A stretch of DNA of 64,000 nt, taken from assembly GCA_910584125.1 (NCBI GenBank), contig CAJTXU010000015.1, positions 1-64,000 on the forward strand. The letters run 5' to 3'. The notes under the pieces were generated by a model that was given only the letters and a program-made list of their open reading frames with translations, was not told the origin of the DNA and did not search any database. A program made the translations under genes and the position numbers. Below, in pieces: positions 34,582-42,429 of the stretch. The DNA comes from an uncultured Muribaculaceae bacterium (GTDB lineage: Bacteria > Bacteroidota > Bacteroidia > Bacteroidales > Muribaculaceae). Each line of letters begins with the position of its first letter. Positions within the stretch are counted from its first letter, which is position 1.

Positions 34582-37500
34582 TTATTTCTTGAGCAGGGCC
34601 TTGACGGCGGCCTCAAGCTGGGCGTCGTGGCCCGCGAGCTCGTCGGCCGGGTCGTTATACACCTCGATGTCCGGATTGAGCTGCACGTTCTCAAGCGCGT
34701 TGCCGTTGAGGTCGACGCATGTCACCTGCGGGATGCCGAACACGAGCGACGGGTCGATCTGTGTCTCCCACCATACGGCGGTCATCGTGCCGGGCACGGG
34801 GGCGCCCACAAGTTTGCCGATGCCGAGTGTCTTGTAGGTGTAGGGCGAGCCGTGGGCGTCGCTGTAGTTGCTTTCGTTGACGAGCATCACCGACGGCTTG
34901 GTCCATTGCGAGAAGGGTTCGGAGCCGATGTACTGGCCGCGGGGCTTGAAATCTACATAGTGGCGGCCGCTGAGCAGCAGGGCCAGGTCGTTGTGGAGCC
35001 AGCCTCCGCCGTTCCAGCGGGTGTCGACCACCACGGCGTCGGCGTTGCGGTATTTGCCGAGCAACCGCTCATAGACCGCGCTGAAGCTGGGGGCGTCCAT
35101 GCCCTCGACATGGACGTATGCCACGCGTCCGCCCGAGATCGAGTCGACGAAGGCCTCGTTGCGCTCCACCCATCTCTTGTAGAGCAGACGGTTGAACGCT
35201 CCCGTCGATATTGGCTTGACGCTCACCGTGTCGCGTTTGCCCGACACGCGGGCGATCTCAAGCAGGGCCTTGCGTCCGGCCTTGCCTTCGAGCAGCGGGT
35301 AATAGTCCTTGCCGGCCTCGATGCGGCGGCCGTCGATCGAGAGGATCACGTCGCCGGGGCGCACGTCGGCTGTCTTCACGCCTAAAGGCGAGCCGCCCAC
35401 TACTTCGGTGACTTTCAGGCCGTCGCCGGTGAAGGCGGGGTCGAAGAAGGCACCGAGCGACGCCGTGGAGTATTTCGGGCCGTCGCCGTAATGGCGCGCG
35501 CCCGTATGCGAGGCGTTGAGCTCGCCGAGCACCTCGCTGAGCAGGATGGCGAAATCCTCGCCGTTGTCGATATAGGGCAGGAACTCGCGGTAGTGCTTGC
35601 CGTAGTAGTCCCAGTCGACGCCGTGGATGTTGACGTCATAGAACTTGTCGGCCACCTGACGCATGGCGTGGTCGTAGATGTACTCGCGCTCGGCCGACGC
35701 GCTGCGGTCGTAGGGGGCGTCGAAGGTGATCGGTTCGGCGTCGCCCTTTGCGAGGTCGACCTTCTGCATCCCTTTGGCGCCGATCACGAAGAGGTTCTCG
35801 CCCTTGGCGTCTGGCACGAGCGAGCCGCTGACGCTCTTGACGAGCACCTTCGACTCGTCCTTGCGCAGGTCGCGCACGTAGAGATGGCGGCCGCCCTCGG
35901 TGGCTCCGGCCGTGTAGTAGAGCTTGTCGCCCTTGGGCGAGAGGTAGTAGTCGCCGATGAAGTTGCTGCCGGGCGTCAGGCGCGCCATGCGGTGGCGGCG
36001 GTTGTCGAAGTCGAGGCTGACGGGCTTGACGCTCTCTTTGTCGGCCTTCTTGTCTTTCTTGTCCTTTTTATCCTTCTTGTCGGCCTCGGCCTCCTTCTTC
36101 TGCTTCTCGGCCTCCTCGCGGAGCTCGGCCTCCTCCTCGGTGGCGTTGAGCTCGTCCCAGGCCTCGGAGTCGAGGGCCATGAGCACGACGTCGGACGTGT
36201 TGCCCCATGAGCCGTGGCTCTTCATGCCGTAGCGGCCTGTTTCGTATGTCACGGCGCGGCCGCCGAGCGTCCACTTGGGGTTGCCGTCGGCATAGCCGCT
36301 CTCGGTGAGGTCCACGACCTTCGAGCCGTCGGCCTTGACGGCGGCGATGTCGGTGTTGTTCCATCCGCCGTCGCCGATGTAGGTTATCAGCAGCCACTGG
36401 CTGTCGGGGCTCCATTCGAACGGCACGTCGCCGTCGGTGTAGGAGTAGTTGTATTTCCCGTCGAGCGCCGTGACGGTCTGCTTCGTCTTGAGGTCGATGA
36501 CCTTGAGCGTGGTGCGGTCTTCAAGGAAGGCTACCTTCTTGCCGTCGGGCGAGAAGGCTGGCTGCTGGGCCACACCTTTGCCCTTGTAGAGAGGCGTCTC
36601 GACAATCTCGGTGGCGTATGCGAAACGCTTCTCGGCCGGGTTCTTGATCTCGGCCGTGAAGAGCTGCCACTGTCCGTCGCGGTCGGAGTCGTAGACGAGT
36701 TTGCGGCCGTCGGGCGAGAACGACACGACCCTCTCCTGGGCGGGGGTGTCGGTGATGCGGCGTGTGGTCTTGTATTTGGTGTCGGTCACGTATACCTCGC
36801 CGCGCAGCACGAATGCGACCTCCTTGCCGTCGGGCGACACGGCCATATAGGATGCGTCGCCGTTCTCGAACGACTTGACGGCGTCCCTGACATATTGGTC
36901 GGCGTTGACGTTGACATTGAGCTTGGCAGGCTGCGCTCCTTCGCGCATTGTGTAGATGTCGCCGTCCCAGCTGAACACGAGCAGTCCATCGCGCGAGGCC
37001 GAGAGCGAGCGCACCGGGTGACGCTCGAACGATGTGAGCTGCACGGGCTTGGCGCCTTCGGCTCCGGAATAGACGTTGAGCGTGCCCGACTCCTCGCTGA
37101 CATACCAGTATCCCTTGCCGTCGGCTTTCCAGACGGGGTTGAGGTCGTGGCCGTTGAAGGTGGTGAGTTTCTTGAAGCTGCCCTTGTCGTAGATCCAGAT
37201 GTCGGACGTTCCCGACGAGCGTTCGTGCTTGCGGTATATGTCTTCGAGGCCCTTCTTGTCCTGGTAGATGATCCGGCCGTCGGAGGCGACGGAAGCGGCG
37301 CCGATCGGCATGGAGAGGAATAGTTCGGGGCGTGCTCCGGGGCGTGTGATGTCTATCTTATATGTGCGTGTGAGTCGCGACGGGTGGCGCGAGGTCTCGC
37401 GCGAGGGGGCGTCGGACGAGGAGAAGATCACGGTGGCCGGGTCGATGAAGGCTATCGGGAGCTCCGAGCCCGACGAGGTGGTGAGCCGGCGCGGGGTTCC

Positions 37501-37788
37501 GCCGCGGGCGTCGACGGCGTAGAGGTCGCGGCTGCCCTCGCGGTCGGAGGCGAAGACGATAGTTCTGGAGTCGGGGCTCCAGACGGGGGCCGTGTCGTAG
37601 GCGTTGCCCGCGGTGAGCTGGGTCGCGTTTCCGCCCGTGGCCGGCACGGAGAACACATCGCCCTTGTATGTGAAGGCGATGGTTGAGCCGTCGGGCGACA
37701 CCGAGGTGTTGCGCAGCCAGCGGGGAGAGTCGGCCGAGGCTGTGACGGCTGCGGCGGCAAGCGCCGCGATGGTCAGAATCTGTCTCAT
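34582..37788 (-). CDS. Tricorn-like S41 family protease with beta-propellers and PDZ
   Basis: Exported serine protease of 1068 residues. Seen: signal peptide MRQILTIAALAAAAVTASA; an N-terminal six- or seven-bladed PD40/WD40-like propeller (SPDGSTIAFTYKGDVFSVP, VWSPDSRTIVFASDREGSRD); a second propeller (AVSPDGKEVAFVLRGEVY, AFSPDGKKVAFLED); a Lys/Glu coiled stretch (about 560-595, KDKKDKKDKKADK); a C1-like helical region; PDZ (ADVRPGDVILSIDGRRIEAG); and the S41 core with VVDTRWNGGGWLHND and nucleophile Ser in MLVNESNYSDAHGSPY. It probably degrades peptides in the periplasm. It starts 21 bp after folK on the same strand, so it is in the same transcript. Confidence 0.92.
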   Translation of the reverse strand: MRQILTIAALAAAAVTASADSPRWLRNTSVSPDGSTIAFTYKGDVFSVPATGGNATQLTAGNAYDTAPVWSPDSRTIVFASDREGSRDLYAVDARGGTPRRLTTSSGSELPIAFIDPATVIFSSSDAPSRETSRHPSRLTRTYKIDITRPGARPELFLSMPIGAASVASDGRIIYQDKKGLEDIYRKHERSSGTSDIWIYDKGSFKKLTTFNGHDLNPVWKADGKGYWYVSEESGTLNVYSGAEGAKPVQLTSFERHPVRSLSASRDGLLVFSWDGDIYTMREGAQPAKLNVNVNADQYVRDAVKSFENGDASYMAVSPDGKEVAFVLRGEVYVTDTKYKTTRRITDTPAQERVVSFSPDGRKLVYDSDRDGQWQLFTAEIKNPAEKRFAYATEIVETPLYKGKGVAQQPAFSPDGKKVAFLEDRTTLKVIDLKTKQTVTALDGKYNYSYTDGDVPFEWSPDSQWLLITYIGDGGWNNTDIAAVKADGSKVVDLTESGYADGNPKWTLGGRAVTYETGRYGMKSHGSWGNTSDVVLMALDSEAWDELNATEEEAELREEAEKQKKEAEADKKDKKDKKDKKADKESVKPVSLDFDNRRHRMARLTPGSNFIGDYYLSPKGDKLYYTAGATEGGRHLYVRDLRKDESKVLVKSVSGSLVPDAKGENLFVIGAKGMQKVDLAKGDAEPITFDAPYDRSASAEREYIYDHAMRQVADKFYDVNIHGVDWDYYGKHYREFLPYIDNGEDFAILLSEVLGELNASHTGARHYGDGPKYSTASLGAFFDPAFTGDGLKVTEVVGGSPLGVKTADVRPGDVILSIDGRRIEAGKDYYPLLEGKAGRKALLEIARVSGKRDTVSVKPISTGAFNRLLYKRWVERNEAFVDSISGGRVAYVHVEGMDAPSFSAVYERLLGKYRNADAVVVDTRWNGGGWLHNDLALLLSGRHYVDFKPRGQYIGSEPFSQWTKPSVMLVNESNYSDAHGSPYTYKTLGIGKLVGAPVPGTMTAVWWETQIDPSLVFGIPQVTCVDLNGNALENVQLNPDIEVYNDPADELAGHDAQLEAAVKALLKK

Positions 37789-37809
37789 GGTGTTATCGGT
37801 TAGATTGGA

Positions 37810-38292
37810 TTATGTCGGTTGGTTGTCGCCGGCGGGCAGCGTGTCGAGCATTTCGGCGCAGGTGAGGCCGGTGACGGGATGCCTCCATCTGGGTGCGAGT
37901 TCGGCGAAAGGTTCGAGAAAGAATCTCCGCTCGGCGAGGTGCGGATGCGGGATTGTCAGCTCCGGCGTGCGGACCTCGGTCTCGTCGCAGGCCATGATGT
38001 CGATGTCGATGAGCCTGTCGGCATAGCCGCCGCAGGCGTCGCGGTGGCTGCCCGAGCCGAGGCGGCGCTCGATGTCAAGGACGGTGGCGAGCACCTCTTC
38101 GGGTTGCTTGTCGGAGATCACCATCACGGCCACGTTGGCGAACGTGTTGTCGGATACGAATCCCCATGGCCGCGATTCGACCATGCGCGAGACTTCGAAA
38201 TATCCGAAGCTCTCCTCGAGGGCACGTAGCGCGCGGCTGATGTTGAGCTTGCGGTTCCCGAGATTGGAGCCTATATTGAGGAAATAGTGCAT
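37810..38292 (-). CDS. folK: 2-amino-4-hydroxy-6-hydroxymethyldihydropteridine diphosphokinase
   Basis: Folate-pathway kinase of 160 residues that transfers pyrophosphate from ATP to 6-hydroxymethyl-dihydropterin. Seen: MHYFLNIGSNLGNRKLNI start, the signature YADRLIDIDIMACDE with its two metal-binding Asp residues, and PHPHLAERRFFLEPFAEL. The RLGSGSHRDACGGYADR loop is longer than the usual RxxxxxYxxR form but keeps the core. Length is standard. A -7 box TAACTTTG is at 38309-38316 on the minus strand, 17 bp before the start, without a clear -33. The Tricorn-like protease gene follows. Confidence 0.93.
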   Translation of the reverse strand: MHYFLNIGSNLGNRKLNISRALRALEESFGYFEVSRMVESRPWGFVSDNTFANVAVMVISDKQPEEVLATVLDIERRLGSGSHRDACGGYADRLIDIDIMACDETEVRTPELTIPHPHLAERRFFLEPFAELAPRWRHPVTGLTCAEMLDTLPAGDNQPT

Positions 38293-38356
38293 ATTCGTGA
38301 TTTTTGCACAAAGTTAGCAAAAATCGGCGAATCATCGGCATCTACGCCCGGAAAAT

Positions 38357-38510
38357 CTACCTGCAGACGAGGTATGCCATGTATCCGGCGTAGCAGACCG
38401 TCAGCATGATGCCGACGGCGCGCTATGGCCCCGGCGCCGTCGGTGAGGTAGTTGCCGCCCGCCACGAGAAGCGCGAGTCCGGCAAGAAAAAGCAGAATGT
38501 CGATGATCAT
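38357..38510 (-). pseudogene. Calcium/sodium antiporter with a large internal deletion
   Basis: From ATG 38510 the minus strand reads MIIDILLFLAGLALLVAGGN then YLTDGAGAIA, the conserved N-terminus of K+-dependent Ca/Na antiporters (CaCA family, YrbG-like). The next frame, without a gap, reads GIMLTVCYAGYMAYLVCR and a stop at 38357, which looks like the last transmembrane helix of the same family. About 270-300 residues between the two ends are missing and the ends are out of frame. A REP-like pair lies 55 bp upstream. Identification is from memory of the family, but the two ends in the right order make a deletion the simplest reading. Confidence 0.65.
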
Positions 38511-38565
38511 AACCTTGAAGCGAAACGGGCGGGAACGCCCCGCTCTGCAACTATAACGCCGGTCC

Positions 38566-38642
38566 CCCGTCGGGAGTTGAGGGCGCAGCCCGAAAGCGGA
38601 GCCCCGTCGGGAGTTGAGGGCGCAGCCCGAAAGCGGCAGCCC
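38566..38642 (-). repeat. REP-like pair next to the RAYT gene
   Basis: Two units with a 37-bp period, each reading GTCGGGAGTTGAGGGCGCAG then CCCGAAAGCGGAGC (second copy ends CGGCAGC). This is the reverse complement of the 36-bp unit at 49361, apart from GC in place of AA in the small loop. They end at the stop codon of the RAYT gene. Confidence 0.85.
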
Positions 38643-39680
38643 CTACAGCCCGATGAAGTCTTCCCTCCGGAAGAGAAGGCTGTTGTAGTCGGTCTCGGCT
38701 ATCGTCGAAGCGAGATCGTTCATCTCCAGGCACTCCCGGCGGGTCAGGACGCCGGTGCCGGCGTAGACGCCCGGACGGCTGATCACCAGCAGACGCCCCT
38801 CGGCGCAGAGATCGAAGGCCCGGCCTTTGGCATGCTCGCGCATCCTGAAGCCCTGCGGCGCCACGAGTATTATAGGCGCGCCCTCCCGGATGGCCATGTC
38901 GCGCACCTCCTTCTCGGCCGGGCTGATGAACGGAGACACAAGCACTCCGCCGTTGCGGCAGGTCTCCTGCCAGAGGTCGTGGAGCTGCGCGGTCTTTTCC
39001 GCCGAGAATTTACGCGACAGCCTGACGGCGCGTCGGTCGGCGTTTTTCAGCAGGAACATATTGCCGTAGGCGTGCAGTCTCTCGCCGTCGGCGGTAATGA
39101 TCAGCGAGCGGTTGAAGAGCTTGGGGTCAGAGCGGCGCAAGGCGAGTCTCCTCGGATTGTCGCGGACATAGTTTTTCATCACTTCCAATCCACCTTTGCG
39201 GTATAGGATCTGGTCATCGTATCCCGGTTCGAAAAAGGGAGGCTTCACGATGGCGTCGTCGAGGCCGAGCATCTCAGCGAACCCGCGCGTGCAGTCGCCG
39301 GTGAACCGCCCGATTATCGTGCCGAGATGGATGTCGGTCTTCTGTCTGACGAAGATTATGAAATGCACGTGGTCGGGCATCACGACCCTGTCGATGATCG
39401 AGCAGTGTGGGAATTTCGAAGGAATCGCCGAGACGCACCGGTTGACCATCTCGCCGGTCGGGGTAAGGACGACGCGGACTGGGTCGGAAGTGTCGCGGAT
39501 ATTGCCGGCGAGAGAAGAGAGGATCGGCGTCTTCTCGTCTTTCACAACGGTGATCATATAGATCCTGCGGCCGGTATAGTCATTGAAGCGGGCGCGGCGA
39601 TGCTTTTTGACCGGAGCCTTCCAGTACGGAGGCAATTCCCAGGGGTCAATGTCGTGATAGAAACCTGATATTCGAGCCAT
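38643..39680 (-). CDS. REP-associated tyrosine transposase (Y1/RAYT) with C-terminal Rossmann-like domain
   Basis: Protein of 346 residues starting at ATG 39680 (MARISGFYHDIDPWELPPYW). The N-terminal half is a Y1_Tnp domain: YMITVVKDEKTPIL, the HUH metal site in MPDHVHFIIFVRQ (about residue 103), and the Tyr-containing helix MKNYVRDNPRRLALRR (about 170). Such single-copy enzymes are linked to spreading REP elements and are not carried within terminal repeats. The C-terminal half (about 200-346, including GGVLVSPFISPAEKEVRDMA and GAPIILVAPQGFRM) looks like a separate nucleotide-binding-like domain. REP-like repeats lie directly on both sides and in an array at 49361, making this a local RAYT-REP pair. 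Confidence 0.85.
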   Translation of the reverse strand: MARISGFYHDIDPWELPPYWKAPVKKHRRARFNDYTGRRIYMITVVKDEKTPILSSLAGNIRDTSDPVRVVLTPTGEMVNRCVSAIPSKFPHCSIIDRVVMPDHVHFIIFVRQKTDIHLGTIIGRFTGDCTRGFAEMLGLDDAIVKPPFFEPGYDDQILYRKGGLEVMKNYVRDNPRRLALRRSDPKLFNRSLIITADGERLHAYGNMFLLKNADRRAVRLSRKFSAEKTAQLHDLWQETCRNGGVLVSPFISPAEKEVRDMAIREGAPIILVAPQGFRMREHAKGRAFDLCAEGRLLVISRPGVYAGTGVLTRRECLEMNDLASTIAETDYNSLLFRREDFIGL

Positions 39681-39793
39681 GAGGCAAAAATAGACCAAAA
39701 GGCTGGAATCTGCAAGCCTTTTGGCAAAAAAGTAAAAGGCCCTGCTTCCCTTTTCAAGCTGAGCCCCCTTTTCAAGCCGAGTTTCCTTTTATA

Positions 39794-39857
39794 GCAAAGC
39801 CCGAAAGCGGCAGCCGAAAGCGGCAGCCGAAAGTGGAGGCCCGAAAGCGGAGGCCGA
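39794..39857 (-). repeat. Degenerate REP-like copies upstream of the RAYT gene
   Basis: AAAGCCCGAAAGCGGCAG is followed by short CCGAAAGCGG and CCGAAAGTGG copies about 13 bp apart and a final CCCGAAAGCGGAGGCC. These match the CCCGAAAGCGG half of the REP unit and lie just before the dnaX promoter. Confidence 0.7.
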
Positions 39858-39860
39858 GAC

Positions 39861-39891
39861 TTGGATTGTTGCTTTTTTTTTGCTAACTTTG
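39861..39891 (+). promoter_or_regulatory. dnaX promoter
   Basis: TTG (39861-39863), 20 bp, TAACTTTG (39884-39891). The expected leader to ATG 39960 is about 60 nt. Confidence 0.75.
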
Positions 39892-39959
39892 CGCTGACGG
39901 AGGGCTTATGGGGCGCGAATCGGCTCCCGCCGGCCTTTCCGACATAATTCCAGACTTAT

Positions 39960-41741
39960 ATGAGTGGACAATACATAGTCAGCGCGCGCAAGTACCGTCC
40001 GGCGACTTTCAGCACGGTGGTCGGCCAGAAAAATCTCACCGATACGCTCAAGGGCGCCATCGGTTCGGGGCGTCTCGCGCACGCCTATCTCTTCTGTGGC
40101 CCGCGTGGGGTCGGCAAGACGAGCTGCGCCCGCATTTTCGCCCGCACCATCAACTGCCTCAGCCCGACCCCCGACGGCGAGGCATGCGGCGAGTGCGAGT
40201 CGTGCCGGTCGATCGACCGCGGCAATTCCTTCAACCTCATGGAGCTCGACGCCGCGTCCAACAACGGCGTCGACGACATCCGCGTCATCAACGAGCAGGT
40301 TAACATCCCGCCGCAGGTGGGGAAATACCGAGTCTTCATCATCGACGAGGTGCATATGCTGACCCCGGCCGCCTTCAACGCCTTCCTCAAGACCCTCGAG
40401 GAACCGCCGTCATACGCCATATTCATCCTCGCCACGACCGAGAAGCACAAGGTCATACCGACGATCCTGAGCCGCTGCCAGATATATGACTTCAAGCGCA
40501 TCACGATCAACGACATGGTCGACCATCTCGCCTTCGTGGCCGAAAAGGAGGGAATCAGCGCCGACCGCAAGGCCCTCGGCGTCATAGCCCGCAAGGCCGA
40601 CGGAGCGATGCGCGACGCCCTCTCGATCTTCGATCAGGTGGCGACCTCGTCGCACGGCCAGCTGACCTACGAGGCGGCGATAAGCAACCTCAATGTGCTC
40701 GACTACGACTATTTCTTCCGGCTCATCGACACGTTCGCCAAGAGCGACGCCGGCGAGGCCTTGCTGTTATATAAGGAGATACGCGACCGTGGTTTCGATT
40801 CGCTCTTCTTCGTCAACAGCCTCGCGCAGCATGTCCGCGACCTCATGGTGTCGGCCGACCCGCGCACCGTCTCGTTGCTCGAATCGCCCGATGACGTGGC
40901 GCAAAGACTTGTGGAGCAGGCGCGTTCGCTGCCCCTGCAGTGGTATTACGCCGCGATGAAGCTGCTCAACGACTGCGATCGCGATTACCGCACGGCCTCC
41001 AACAAGCAGCTTCTCGTCGAGCTCACGCTGATACGCCTGTGTCAGTTGCTGAAACCCGCCACGCCCCCTTTTGACGCTCCCGACCGCCCTGTGGCCCTGC
41101 GGAATCCATCGGAGCCCCCAAGGGCCACGAACCAGTCGCCCGCGCCTGCTCCGTCTGCCCAGTCGCCCGCGCCGGCCCCTTCGCCCGCGCCGACTCCATC
41201 CGTCGCGCAGGCGGAAGTCGTGGCCGGACAGATCCTCCACACGCAGCCGCCGGCGCCCCCCGTCGCTCCGGTCGCGCCGCGCCCTGCGCCGCGGCCCCAG
41301 ACTGCCGGGCAGGGACGTCCCCACTCGTTCAGCATGCGCGACACCTCGACTGTCGCCGCAGGCTCGCTCGAACGCCGCCGCGAGCCGTTCACCGATCAGG
41401 ATTTCAAACGCGCCCTGGAGGCATTCGCCCGTTCGGTGCCCGAACACGTGATTCTCGCCAACACGATCAGAGTGGTCGAGCCGAAGCGTATCGGCGAGTC
41501 CGAATATGAGGCGATGGTCGACAATCCAGCTCAGCGTCAGGCGTTTGAAAGTGCCATGCCTCAGATGCTCCGCTTCCTGCGCGACGCGCTCCGCAACGAC
41601 TTCGTGACCGTCAAAGCCGTCCTCAATCCAGAGAAGGAGGTGGTGAAATATCTTTCGCCCAAGGAGTTCGTGGCCAAGGCTATCGAAGCCAACCCGGCTC
41701 TGGGGCGTTTCCTCAAGGAAATGGATGTCGAGCTCGCCTGA
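39960..41741 (+). CDS. dnaX: DNA polymerase III subunit gamma/tau
   Basis: Clamp-loader ATPase of 593 residues. Seen: YIVSARKYRPATFSTVVGQK start, Walker A FCGPRGVGKTSCARIF, zinc-binding cysteines in CLSPTPDGEACGECESCRS, DEVHMLTPAAFNAFLKTLEE, sensor/arginine-finger ATTEKHKVIPTILSRCQ, and a C-terminal domain after a Pro/Ala linker (about 360-450). The C-terminal part (DQDFKRALEAFARSVPEHVI) corresponds to the tau-specific region. No programmed-frameshift slippery run was noticed. It is monocistronic; holB, another clamp-loader subunit, lies at the right end of the window. Confidence 0.97.
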   Translation: MSGQYIVSARKYRPATFSTVVGQKNLTDTLKGAIGSGRLAHAYLFCGPRGVGKTSCARIFARTINCLSPTPDGEACGECESCRSIDRGNSFNLMELDAASNNGVDDIRVINEQVNIPPQVGKYRVFIIDEVHMLTPAAFNAFLKTLEEPPSYAIFILATTEKHKVIPTILSRCQIYDFKRITINDMVDHLAFVAEKEGISADRKALGVIARKADGAMRDALSIFDQVATSSHGQLTYEAAISNLNVLDYDYFFRLIDTFAKSDAGEALLLYKEIRDRGFDSLFFVNSLAQHVRDLMVSADPRTVSLLESPDDVAQRLVEQARSLPLQWYYAAMKLLNDCDRDYRTASNKQLLVELTLIRLCQLLKPATPPFDAPDRPVALRNPSEPPRATNQSPAPAPSAQSPAPAPSPAPTPSVAQAEVVAGQILHTQPPAPPVAPVAPRPAPRPQTAGQGRPHSFSMRDTSTVAAGSLERRREPFTDQDFKRALEAFARSVPEHVILANTIRVVEPKRIGESEYEAMVDNPAQRQAFESAMPQMLRFLRDALRNDFVTVKAVLNPEKEVVKYLSPKEFVAKAIEANPALGRFLKEMDVELA

Positions 41742-41863
41742 TCCCTGCCGCTTGATTGCCTCTTGTAGTTAAAAATATATAAATATTGTTAAATCGGGCG
41801 TAAATTAGAAGATTCCCGGAGGTGTCGGGCAACAAGACAGTGTGTAATGACGTAATAATTTAT

Positions 41864-41871
41864 TATCTTTG
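41864..41871 (+). promoter_or_regulatory. -7 box of the rimP-nusA-infB operon
   Basis: TATCTTTG; the expected -33 position reads only TGTG (41841-41844), a weak match. Transcription should start near 41878, just before a hairpin. Confidence 0.5.
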
Positions 41872-41882
41872 CAAAAGATTTC

Positions 41883-41906
41883 CGGAGGGGACATGCGTCT
41901 CCTCCG
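41883..41906 (+). promoter_or_regulatory. Leader hairpin before rimP
   Basis: CGGAGGGGAC (41883-41892) and GTCTCCTCCG (41897-41906) pair over 10 bp with one G-U and a 4-nt loop, followed by AATTTTATATT. It lies at the very 5' end of the predicted transcript. Confidence 0.6.
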
Positions 41907-41922
41907 AATTTTATATTGACAG

Positions 41923-42387
41923 ATGATAGACAAGCAAAATCTCAAGGACTTCATAGAGAAGCGGCTGGAAGGCACGGAATACTTTCCGGTGGACGTGACG
42001 GTGAGCGGCGACAACGTGGTGCGGGTCGAGATCGACTCGACCGGAAGCGTCGACATCGACTATTGCGTCGAGTTGTCGAAGGCGATAGAGGAAGCCTTCC
42101 CCCGTGACGAAGAGGATTACGAGCTGGAAGTCGGCTCGGCCGGACTCACGTCTCCGTTCAAGGTGCCGGCGCAGTATCGCAAGAACCTGGGCAACAAGGT
42201 CGAGGTCGTGACGCGCGACGGCCGCAAGCTACACGGCGTCCTGACCGACGCCGGCGACGATGCGTTCACGGTCGAGACTACCGTGAAGGTCCGCAAGGAG
42301 GGCGTCAAGAAGCCGGTGGAGGAGACCCGCCCCGAGACGTTCGCCTACGGCGACGTGAAGTCGGTGAGATACGAGCTTGAGTTCTGA
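41923..42387 (+). CDS. rimP: Ribosome maturation factor RimP
   Basis: Protein of 154 residues needed for 30S subunit maturation. Seen: N-terminal KH-like domain (VTVSGDNVVRVEIDSTGSVD, then DYCVELSKAIEEAF), the conserved YELEVGSAGLTSPFKVPAQY with the family GSxGLxxPF motif, and a C-terminal SH3-like domain (KVEVVTRDGRKLHGVLTDAG). It is the first gene of the conserved rimP-nusA-infB operon, followed by nusA after 42 bp. Confidence 0.95.
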   Translation: MIDKQNLKDFIEKRLEGTEYFPVDVTVSGDNVVRVEIDSTGSVDIDYCVELSKAIEEAFPRDEEDYELEVGSAGLTSPFKVPAQYRKNLGNKVEVVTRDGRKLHGVLTDAGDDAFTVETTVKVRKEGVKKPVEETRPETFAYGDVKSVRYELEF

Positions 42388-42429
42388 CCGGAAACCAAAC
42401 ATATCACAATAGATAGATTGTAGAGTCTT

